Shown here in pieces: positions 18,813 to 25,776 of a stretch of DNA of 64,000 nt. Numbering within the stretch: position 1 is the first letter of the stretch; the number at the start of each line of letters is the position of its first letter. Made by a program: the position numbers and the translations under genes. The stretch is from Sorangiineae bacterium NIC37A_2 (GTDB lineage: Bacteria > Myxococcota_A > Polyangia > Polyangiales > Polyangiaceae): assembly GCA_002085155.1 (NCBI GenBank), contig NASX01000002.1:83992-147991 (forward strand). Reading direction: 5' to 3'. The notes beneath the pieces were generated by a model. The model was not told the DNA's origin and did no database searches. It saw only the letters and a program-made list of their open reading frames with translations.

Positions 18813-19777
18813 GGCTCTCCCCCCGCGTCCGCCGCGAGCTCAACGAGATCATTGGATTTTTCTGCGAGCGAACTGATGGCTCTCCGATCGCGCTCCTTCG
18901 TATTCTTTACGGAGCCTTGGCGGTCTGGACGTCTCTGTTTTTGCTCCCGAACTACGAGCGCTACTACACAGAGAGCGGGCGGCTGCCTTGGGACAAGGTG
19001 AAACACTTTCCCGAGCACATCTACTCAATCTTGCAGTTTGCGCCGCAGAGCAGCGCTTTCGTCTATGCCGTCGTCTGGACGGCGATCATCGCCTCCTTCT
19101 GTCTCCTGCTCGGAGTGATGTCGCGGCTCGCGGCGTTTGTGCTGTTCGCGATTCAGGTCGCGCTCCAGCATCGGAACCCCTTCATTCTGAACAGTGGCGA
19201 TCACCTCTACCTGATCATCGCCTTCCTCCTCTCGTTGACCCCCTCCGACCGCAAGTGGTCGCTCCGTTCTTACTTTGCGCACCGACGGGGCAAAGGGGAG
19301 TCGAGCCCTATTTTTGCCTGGTCCACGCGCCTGATCGGCCTTCAGATTTGCTACGTGTACCTCTACGCGTTCGCCGCGAAGATCAACAGCAAGCCTTGGA
19401 TCAACGGCACGGCCATGTACGACGTGTTCGCGTCACCGTCGCTTGCTCGCTGGCCGGCGGAGCTCGACTACCCCGTACTCTTGGCGCTGATCACGTGGGG
19501 TACGCTGGTTTTCGAGCTCTTCTTCCCTCTCTTTGTTTGGCAAAAGGAATACCGCCGCTACGCTATCCCTGCGGGCATCCTTTTTCACCTCGGGATTGAA
19601 GTGACGATGGTACTACCGATGTTCAGCGCGCTCATGATGATCAGCTACGCATCCTTCCTCGATGACGAGGAAGCGCGGGCGATCCTGAGCTTCCCTCGCC
19701 GGTTTATCGATCGTCTCCGGGGCAAGACCAGCCCCTCCCCCGCAGAAGTGGAGGCGCATGTTTCCCCTTCCGATTGA
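18809..19777 (+). CDS. HTTM domain membrane protein (vitamin K-dependent carboxylase-related)
   Basis: A 322-residue polytopic protein with the HTTM fold (horizontally transferred transmembrane domain), the membrane core shared with gamma-glutamyl carboxylase. Visible marks are LRILYGALAVWTSLFLLPNYE near the N-terminus, HRNPFILNSGDHLYLIIAFL in the middle, and a helix with a lone polar pair in YLYAFAAKINSKPWINGTAM. Bacterial HTTM proteins lacking the lumenal carboxylase domain have no proven reaction. I place the start at GTG 18809, overlapping the previous stop by 3 bases behind an AAGGAG site. The 3' end overlaps manA by 20 bp, extending the run from A2M. Confidence 0.85.
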   Translation: MRLSPRVRRELNEIIGFFCERTDGSPIALLRILYGALAVWTSLFLLPNYERYYTESGRLPWDKVKHFPEHIYSILQFAPQSSAFVYAVVWTAIIASFCLLLGVMSRLAAFVLFAIQVALQHRNPFILNSGDHLYLIIAFLLSLTPSDRKWSLRSYFAHRRGKGESSPIFAWSTRLIGLQICYVYLYAFAAKINSKPWINGTAMYDVFASPSLARWPAELDYPVLLALITWGTLVFELFFPLFVWQKEYRRYAIPAGILFHLGIEVTMVLPMFSALMMISYASFLDDEEARAILSFPRRFIDRLRGKTSPSPAEVEAHVSPSD

Positions 19778-20990
19778 AGGGATCCTCAAGCACTACGCCT
19801 GGGGCAGCGCTCGGGAGCTCGCCGAGCTGCTTCGGCGCGAACCCAGCGGAGAGCCGGAGGCAGAGCTTTGGCTCGGCGCTCATGAAGGAGGACCGGCGAG
19901 GCTCCTCCGGGCGCCTCCCGGGACGTCGGCGGGCGACCTGCTCCAGTTGTTCCGAGAGCGGCCTCTGGAGCTCGTCGGCAACGAAGGAATCAGGCGGGGC
20001 CGGGGGCGCTTTCCCTTCCTGTTCAAGGTCCTGGCGGCGGCGGAGCCCCTGAGCCTGCAGGCCCATCCGGATCTTGAGCAAGCGGAGCGCGGTTTTGCGG
20101 CGGAACAGGCTCGCGGCCTGGACCCTGGGGGCCCCGAAGCCAACTATCGCGACGCGAGTCCCAAGCCCGAGCTTCTTTACGCGCTCAAGCCGTTCTCCTG
20201 TCTGTGCGGATTCTGTGGGTTCGAGGAGAGCGAGCGAAGGTTCTTGGAGATTGGTCTCGGGGATGACGCGGGGCCACTCCGGACGCCACTTGAGGCCTAC
20301 CGAGCGGCTCTCGGACAAGGCGAAGCGCGAGGTCGCGAAGCGTTCTTTCGAGCCTTATTTGAGTTGGGCGCGGAGGAGCGAGCTTCCATCACTGAGCGAA
20401 TGAGGGGCGCTTTGCCCGAGTCGGGGGGCCTTTTTGCGCATCTGCGCTGCGCCGCCGTGAAGTATCCCAATGATCCGGGGCTCGTGGTTGCGCTGCTCAT
20501 GAACTACCTAGAGCTCGCTCCAGGCGAAGCTCTTTTCATGCCCGCGCGGCAGCTGCACGCTTACTTGGGCGGGCTCGGGCTCGAGGTGATGGCTCCGAGC
20601 GATAACGTGCTTCGGGGAGGGCTGACGCCGAAGAAGGTGGACGTCGAGGAACTGGTCCGGGTCCTCGATTTCGGAGCCACGAAACCGCACCTTGTAGCTG
20701 CGGTGGAAACGCGCGCGGAAGACGGGACGATCGTCGAAACGTTCCCTGCGCCGGTCGAAGAGTTCTTGTTTTCGATCGTTACTTTGCCCTCGGGCGGGCT
20801 CCACTGGGTCCGGGGGCCGTGTTTGTGTTTGGTTTTAGAGGGTGAGCTCTTCGTGCAGAGCGAAGGCGACGCGCCGCTTCCCCTTTCGCGGGGAGGGGCG
20901 TGTTTGATCCCTTTTGGGAAGGGAAAGGCGTCGCTCACTGGGCCCTGCCGCGTCGCGCTCGTCAGTTTGCCGGCTGAAACGGGCGCGTGA
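19758..20990 (+). CDS. manA: Mannose-6-phosphate isomerase, class I
   Basis: ManA interconverts mannose 6-phosphate and fructose 6-phosphate, feeding GDP-mannose for polysaccharide. This 410-residue zinc enzyme shows the type I motifs: LKHYAWGS at the N-terminus, Q-x-H in PLSLQAHPDLEQ, the glutamate in PKPELLYALKPF, and the histidine in FMPARQLHAYLGGLGLEVM followed by SDNVLRGGLTPKKVD. Its start ATG 19758 lies inside the end of the HTTM gene, so it is probably the last gene of that run. The 3' end overlaps the convergent lipoprotein gene by 29 bp. Confidence 0.94.
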   Translation: MFPLPIEGILKHYAWGSARELAELLRREPSGEPEAELWLGAHEGGPARLLRAPPGTSAGDLLQLFRERPLELVGNEGIRRGRGRFPFLFKVLAAAEPLSLQAHPDLEQAERGFAAEQARGLDPGGPEANYRDASPKPELLYALKPFSCLCGFCGFEESERRFLEIGLGDDAGPLRTPLEAYRAALGQGEARGREAFFRALFELGAEERASITERMRGALPESGGLFAHLRCAAVKYPNDPGLVVALLMNYLELAPGEALFMPARQLHAYLGGLGLEVMAPSDNVLRGGLTPKKVDVEELVRVLDFGATKPHLVAAVETRAEDGTIVETFPAPVEEFLFSIVTLPSGGLHWVRGPCLCLVLEGELFVQSEGDAPLPLSRGGACLIPFGKGKASLTGPCRVALVSLPAETGA

Positions 20991-22620
20991 TCCAAAGGGG
21001 CCCTTCGAGCCAGCCGTCCTGCTTCTTGGCGCTTTGGAGCACGTCCCCCTCGGGGCTGATGGCGACGGGAGCGCTCTCGAGTCGGCGAGCTCCGTGGATG
21101 GGATGCAGGAGGGTTCGCTCGACGCTGAGGTAGGGGCCAGCGACCAAGAGCGGAGAGAACGGGGAATCTAGCTCGAGGAGCTTCTCTTCTTGGCGAGCGT
21201 CGCCTGAGCCGAGCTGGATAGCTTTGATGGTGCTCCCTTCTCGAAGGAGCGCTGAGCGCCTGAAAGAGGTCATGAAACGCTCCTTGTCGCGGAGGAGCAA
21301 TGGCCTGCGCGCCTTGAGGTCGACGATGAGGGGAGCGCCGCTCGCGGTGAGGGAAATGAGCTCAGGGGACCAGGCCAGTGAAGGGCCGGGCTCGAGATCG
21401 TAACTCGCCCGTGCGTCTTCGGCGCCGAGCTCTCGCACAAGCCCCGGTCCGATCAGGTAGAGCGGGAAGAAATACTGAGGCTTTTTGGGCTTCGTTTTGC
21501 TCTTTTTTGCCTCTGGATCGGGGCGCGGACGGTACTGCTCACAGGCGACGAGCAGGAGTTGTCGCGGAGCATCTGCGAAGCGCACGCGAGCCCCACATTT
21601 CGAGCTCGTGAGCTGTTTTTGAACCTTTCCCGAGACGAGAACTAGACGGCCGTCGTCTTCTCGCCTCACCCAGCCCCCTCCCAGGGTCATCAAAAACCCC
21701 GGGGCCGGCTCAAAGGAAGCTTTGGGATCGCGCCGTCGCCGGAGCTCGACCGTCTTGTGAAAGGCGGCATTCGGTTCACTGTCCTTTGCAAAAGCATCGT
21801 AGACGTGCGGAGGTCTTTCACAGCGGCTCTGGGGTCGAGAAGCAGGCGGGATCGACCAGGCTGCCGTAGGGCCCGCTTCGGCGAGGAGAAATTCTCCCGA
21901 ATAGCGGAGGCGATGGGGAGCAAAGGTGAGCTCGAACGTCTTCGAGGGAGCGCCGGGGTCTTTCAGGCTCAAGACCGTGACGTGCCCAGCCTTTGTGAGG
22001 AGCGCGAACTCCGAGCTGTCTTCTGAGAAGCTGGCGCTGCGGAGGCCAGGGCCCTTGTCCTGGCGAAGGTCGGGAGAATATTGTGAGAGATTTCGTTCGA
22101 TACCGAGCTCGAGATCGAGAAGCCAGAGCGCGCCGGCTTCGAGCGTGAGCAAGAAACGACCGTCTGGGGACCAGTCCAAGAGGGCGTCGATTTTCCGTGG
22201 AATGGAGCCGGAGAGTCCGAGCTCGGCCGCAGCGCGAGAGTCCCTGCCATGGATTCGGACCTCGAGGTGCGTCCCACTTCCGAGACAGAGGGCGACCCAA
22301 CGGCCGCTCGGTCCGAAGGCCTCGAGCCGAAAGGGGCCCTTCTCATCGACACTCCAGTCAACGTGCGCGGGAGGCGCGAATTCTTTTGCGGAGGAAAAAT
22401 TCTCTCCGGAAGGGAACTCTGAAGAGGAAGCCCCTGCCTCTGTTGGCGGCGCGGAACCTTGTGGAGCCGACCCGCCGGGCTCACCCTTGGGACTCGAAGG
22501 AGTCCGAGGCTCCGGGCCCAAGGCGGCAGAAGGCCGGGGCCCAGCGCAGGCAAACACCGTGAAAAGCGAGGCGAGAAGCCAGAAAGGGCCGCCCAGGCAG
22601 GCGGCGACGCGGGCTCGCAT
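20962..22620 (-). CDS. Beta-propeller-like lipoprotein of unknown function
   Basis: The probable start is ATG at 22620, giving 552 residues. A signal peptide then ends in the lipobox VFACAG. The longer open frame to 22812 would bury the signal peptide behind 64 residues and is unlikely. After a Pro/Ser/Gly linker, the mature part holds several WD40/TolB-like strands: LLDWSPDGRFLLTLEAGALW, SFSEDSSEFALLTKAGHVTV and a later ELISLTASGAPLIVDLKARR. This suggests a periplasmic propeller that binds a partner (inference). No enzyme motif is visible. It is convergent with manA (29-bp overlap), and its start codon overlaps the start of a possible small gene on the other strand. Confidence 0.7.
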   Translation of the reverse strand: MRARVAACLGGPFWLLASLFTVFACAGPRPSAALGPEPRTPSSPKGEPGGSAPQGSAPPTEAGASSSEFPSGENFSSAKEFAPPAHVDWSVDEKGPFRLEAFGPSGRWVALCLGSGTHLEVRIHGRDSRAAAELGLSGSIPRKIDALLDWSPDGRFLLTLEAGALWLLDLELGIERNLSQYSPDLRQDKGPGLRSASFSEDSSEFALLTKAGHVTVLSLKDPGAPSKTFELTFAPHRLRYSGEFLLAEAGPTAAWSIPPASRPQSRCERPPHVYDAFAKDSEPNAAFHKTVELRRRRDPKASFEPAPGFLMTLGGGWVRREDDGRLVLVSGKVQKQLTSSKCGARVRFADAPRQLLLVACEQYRPRPDPEAKKSKTKPKKPQYFFPLYLIGPGLVRELGAEDARASYDLEPGPSLAWSPELISLTASGAPLIVDLKARRPLLLRDKERFMTSFRRSALLREGSTIKAIQLGSGDARQEEKLLELDSPFSPLLVAGPYLSVERTLLHPIHGARRLESAPVAISPEGDVLQSAKKQDGWLEGPLWITRPFQPAN

Positions 22621-22822
22621 GGGGGCATGGTACACGAGTTTCCTGGTCCTCCTCGCTTTGGGTGCGGCGCTCGGTTTCTGGCTCTGGGAGGACCGCACCG
22701 GTTCGGGAGCGCCAGAAAAAGGCCGTGGCGGGAGCAATGGGGCCTCGGAAGCGCGGCCCACTGGGGCGGATACCGGCGCACATCGCGGCCCCGGAATTGA
22801 GTCCCAGGCCAATGACGACTAA
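22619..22822 (+). CDS. Possible small single-pass membrane protein
   Basis: A 67-residue frame starts at ATG 22619. A clear hydrophobic helix (about 6-23, TSFLVLLALGAALGFWLW) is followed by a polar Gly/Ala/Glu tail. The start codon overlaps the ATG of the divergent lipoprotein gene in the four bases CATG. No strong ribosome site is visible, and much of the helix lies just upstream of, not inside, the opposite gene. It could be real or an accident of a GC-rich leader; a homologue search is needed to decide. Confidence 0.3.
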   Translation: MGAWYTSFLVLLALGAALGFWLWEDRTGSGAPEKGRGGSNGASEARPTGADTGAHRGPGIESQANDD

Positions 22823-22929
22823 GCGGTGGATCCCGACTCATCAAGGGATAGAAAAATGAGAACTGGTGGTGCTTGTGTTGTGAAGCCCGCCGATCCGATC
22901 TGACCTATCCCTGGTCTAGGAGTTTACGA

Positions 22930-24006
22930 ATGATTCAGACTCACATGAAACGAATGGTTCGCGCCGGCCAAGCGGTGCTTATGACTCTCGCGCTCTCCGC
23001 GGCACTCCCGGCTTGCGTCAAGAAGTCCTCTCCCGAATCCTCTCAGGGTTCGAAGTTGCCCCCGAGCGGTAAGGTCCCCACCGATCCGAACGCGCCGATC
23101 GAAGAGCCCCCGGTGCCCCCGCCCGGTCCCCCGAACCCCCTCGCTGGGGCGACGCTCTTCGTCGATCCCGATTCTCTCGCCATGCTTCGCGCGAAGCACG
23201 CCGATCCCGCCACGGCGGCGATCTTGAATCGTATCGCGCAGCAGCCCCAGGCGCTCTGGATGGGCGGCTGGAACTCGAACATCTTCCGCGCGGTCGAGCA
23301 CTTCGTCGCCCGTGCAAAGGCCGCAGGCGCGGTCCCGGTCATGATCGCTTATAACATTCCGCTCCGCGACTGCGGTCAGTACTCGCAGGGTGGTCTGAAG
23401 ACCCTCGAGGAGTACAAGCGCTGGATCAGCGACGTGGCCGCCGGTATCGGCGACGACAAGGCTGTTGTGATCCTCGAGCCGGACGCTCTTGGTCACTTCC
23501 AGGAGTGTCTGACCGACCAGCAGAAGAAGGAGCGTCTCGAGGCGCTGAACTTCGGCGTGCGCGCTCTCCGCAAGAACCCGAACACGGCAGTTTATCTCGA
23601 CGTGGGCCACGCTCGCTGGCTGAGCGTCGACGAGGCTGTGGAGCGTTTGAAGGAAGCCGGCGTCGAGTACGCGAACGGGTTCTCGCTGAACGTGTCGAAC
23701 TATGTGTCGACCGAGGAGAACATGGCTTACGGCAAGGCGATCTCCGAGCGCATCGGCGGAAAGCACTTTGTCATCGACACCAGCCGCAACGGCGCTGGAC
23801 CTTACGAAGAGGCCAAGACCCCGGAGGAGGCTTGGTGTAACCCGCCCGGTCGTAAGATCGGTCAGGCTCCGACGACCGACACCGGTGAGCCTCTTTGCGA
23901 CGGCTTCCTCTGGCTGAAGCGCCCCGGCGAGTCCGACGGCCAGTGCCAGGGTGGTCCGCCCGCGGGCCAGTGGTTCGAGGAGCGCGCTCTCGAGTTGGCT
24001 CAGTAA
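22930..24006 (+). CDS. GH6 cellulase (endoglucanase/cellobiohydrolase) lipoprotein
   Basis: A 358-residue glycoside hydrolase of family 6 that cleaves beta-1,4-glucan with inversion. The signal peptide ends in the lipobox LPAC (C29), followed by a Pro-rich linker (about 45-70), so the enzyme is probably displayed on the cell surface. The catalytic core has YNIPLRDCGQYS (D147), the general acid in VVILEPDALG (D185), VIDTSRNGAG, WCNPPGRKIG and WLKRPGESDG, all GH6 hallmarks. ATG 22930 has an AGGAG site 7 nt upstream; an internal ATG at 22945 is also possible. Codons such as CGT, GGT and AAG look commoner than in neighbours, suggesting high expression. A hairpin terminator follows. It has no carbohydrate-binding module. 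Confidence 0.92.
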   Translation: MIQTHMKRMVRAGQAVLMTLALSAALPACVKKSSPESSQGSKLPPSGKVPTDPNAPIEEPPVPPPGPPNPLAGATLFVDPDSLAMLRAKHADPATAAILNRIAQQPQALWMGGWNSNIFRAVEHFVARAKAAGAVPVMIAYNIPLRDCGQYSQGGLKTLEEYKRWISDVAAGIGDDKAVVILEPDALGHFQECLTDQQKKERLEALNFGVRALRKNPNTAVYLDVGHARWLSVDEAVERLKEAGVEYANGFSLNVSNYVSTEENMAYGKAISERIGGKHFVIDTSRNGAGPYEEAKTPEEAWCNPPGRKIGQAPTTDTGEPLCDGFLWLKRPGESDGQCQGGPPAGQWFEERALELAQ

Positions 24007-24028
24007 GACCTTCGAGACGAAAAAGGGA

Positions 24029-24054
24029 CGGGCCTGCGCTAGCGCGCTGGCCCG
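24029..24054 (+). terminator. Hairpin terminator of the cellulase gene
   Basis: The arms CGGGCC (24029-24034) and GGCCCG (24049-24054) enclose an inner GCGCT/AGCGC palindrome 23 bp after the GH6 stop. They are followed by a short T-containing stretch (TCTCATTTTGTGAG). Confidence 0.6.
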
Positions 24055-24170
24055 CTCTCATTTTGTGAGCACAGCTTAAGCGCTCTCTCGCCGAAATGGT
24101 GGATCGGGGCCTTTTGCCTGGGGACGAGGTGCTTGGCAGGCGGCCTTGGATACCGCGAGACGCTCGCGAG

Positions 24171-25148
24171 TCACTTCTGGCCGGTGAGGTATTCCTTGGG
24201 CGTCGTTCCGAGCAGATCGCGGAACACGCGGTGGAACTGGGCGTAGCTCCCGAAACCGGCGTCGAGGGCAGCTTGCAGGAGATTTCCTCCGCCGGGTGCG
24301 ACGAGCGTGAAGAAGCGTTCGATGCGGAGACGATTGCGGTATTCGACGATGCTCACGCCCATCTGTTCTCGAAACAGCGCGGTGAGGCGGCTCGGACTCA
24401 GACCGAGCCTCTTGGCGAGCGCGCCAGCGGGCAGACTTGGGTTTCCGTGTAGGGCGTGGACGGCGGTGATGACGATCGACTGGGAGTCGTGTTCGCCGAC
24501 CCGTGGAAGACGCGCGAGCACCGATTGCCAAGGCAGGACGCCGGGTCCTCGTCTGAGGTCGTCGATGATGCCGCCGAGCAGGCGCGAGAGGATGGCGAGC
24601 TGGACCTGTTTGCTCTCGTCGAGGCGCGTTCCGGAACGGGCCGCATCGTTACAGAAAAGGCCGAGCACATTCGACGCGCCGACGATCGGGGTGATCGCGT
24701 TCCACCCGTAGCCGGCGACGCGCGCTTCGCCTTCGATCTGCACGATGAGCGGGACCTCGTCGAAGGTGAGCCAAGGAGAGTCTCCCGCGAGAGCCTGTGC
24801 TTTGGCTTGTCTGTGGTGGAACCCTTCTTCGAAGAAGATGTGATGTTCGTCGGTCGTCTCGCCGGAGAGGCCCGTTCCCCAGGTACCGCAGAGTTTGGTT
24901 CCGGAGTCGTCGTACAGAAAGATCGCTGTGCGCTCGAGGCCAATCCGATCGCGGGCCACCTCGACGGCGCGCTTCAAGACGAGCTCAAGATCGCGGTAGC
25001 TCCGGAGCTCATCGGCGGCCGACAGCACGGAGAGTCCACCCACCGGGCTCGGGAGAGTGCGCGGCGAGGGGAAGTGGCTGCCCGTCAAGAGCGGCCAATC
25101 GACGGCCGTCGGTTTCGGGGGCTTCTGCGCTGCCATCGGCTGCGACAT
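24171..25148 (-). CDS. GAF-domain AraC-family transcriptional regulator
   Basis: A 325-residue regulator. Residues about 45-190 form a GAF-like sensory domain (LVLKRAVEVARDRIGLERTA, AITPIVGASNVLGLFCNDAA). Residues 222-323 are the AraC double helix-turn-helix, with LAKRLGLSPSRLTALFREQM as the first helix pair and AALDAGFGSYAQFHRVFRDL plus GTTPKEYL as the second. The GAF ligand cannot be predicted from sequence. The start is ATG at 25148, 14 bp after the def stop on the same strand, so the two are probably cotranscribed. Its targets are unknown. The GH6 gene lies next door but is convergent, so it is not obviously a target. Confidence 0.88.
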   Translation of the reverse strand: MSQPMAAQKPPKPTAVDWPLLTGSHFPSPRTLPSPVGGLSVLSAADELRSYRDLELVLKRAVEVARDRIGLERTAIFLYDDSGTKLCGTWGTGLSGETTDEHHIFFEEGFHHRQAKAQALAGDSPWLTFDEVPLIVQIEGEARVAGYGWNAITPIVGASNVLGLFCNDAARSGTRLDESKQVQLAILSRLLGGIIDDLRRGPGVLPWQSVLARLPRVGEHDSQSIVITAVHALHGNPSLPAGALAKRLGLSPSRLTALFREQMGVSIVEYRNRLRIERFFTLVAPGGGNLLQAALDAGFGSYAQFHRVFRDLLGTTPKEYLTGQK

Positions 25149-25162
25149 CCTGACTTACCATG

Positions 25163-25720
25163 TTATGATTGAAAGACGCGCAACCGCTTCTCATTTTCCA
25201 CAAATTTGTCGTACTTCTCGGTGAAAGTGAGAGTTTTGGGGTCAGCGCGGTCGACAAAAAGCACGCCGTCGAGGTGATCGAGCTCATGACCCACGACCGC
25301 AGCGAGTGGACCTTTGAACTCGTGTTCGAATGGTTTGCCCTCGCGGTCCATGGCGCGGAGCAGGATGTGGCCGGGGCGCCGGACGAGTCCGCGCAAGCCA
25401 GGTACCGACAGGCAACCTTCGTACATTTCGACTGTGACTCGATCGGAGAGCGGGGTCCAGACAGGGTTGATCCAGATCGACAGCGGGAGCTCGCCCAGGC
25501 CCGGGTAGCGGGGATTGTCACGCACCTCTGCCACAGCGATGCGCACGCTCTCACCGATCTGGGGCGCGGCGAGACCCGCGCCGTGGTGGGCGCGCATCGT
25601 CTCGATCATGTCCTCGATGAGCTCCTGGATCGGAGCAGTCGAGATGGCCTCCAGCGGAAGCTCTTCGGCGCGCTCGCGGAGGGTGGGATGACCGAGTTTG
25701 AGCAAAGGACGGACTCCCAT
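25163..25720 (-). CDS. def: Peptide deformylase
   Basis: Def removes the formyl group from the N-terminal methionine of new proteins. This is a 185-residue enzyme starting at ATG 25720. The three family motifs are intact: GAGLAAPQIG, EGCLSVPG (metal Cys) and HELDHLDG (two metal His and the catalytic Glu). An open frame continues upstream to 25798 but gives a basic tail foreign to the family. It diverges from recQ, whose GTG start is 56 bp away, so the two promoters are packed together. An AraC-type regulator follows 14 bp after its stop. Confidence 0.95.
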   Translation of the reverse strand: MGVRPLLKLGHPTLRERAEELPLEAISTAPIQELIEDMIETMRAHHGAGLAAPQIGESVRIAVAEVRDNPRYPGLGELPLSIWINPVWTPLSDRVTVEMYEGCLSVPGLRGLVRRPGHILLRAMDREGKPFEHEFKGPLAAVVGHELDHLDGVLFVDRADPKTLTFTEKYDKFVENEKRLRVFQS

Positions 25721-25776
25721 GGCTGAAGGGGAGTGTACTCGACGACCCCGGCTTCTGGCGATAAAGGGTTTCAGTC

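Noticed and set aside
22868-22890. Sigma-54-like GG...GC element before the cellulase gene
   Set aside because: The TGGTGC...TTGT sequence lacks the GC at the required position, so it does not fit the -24/-12 consensus.
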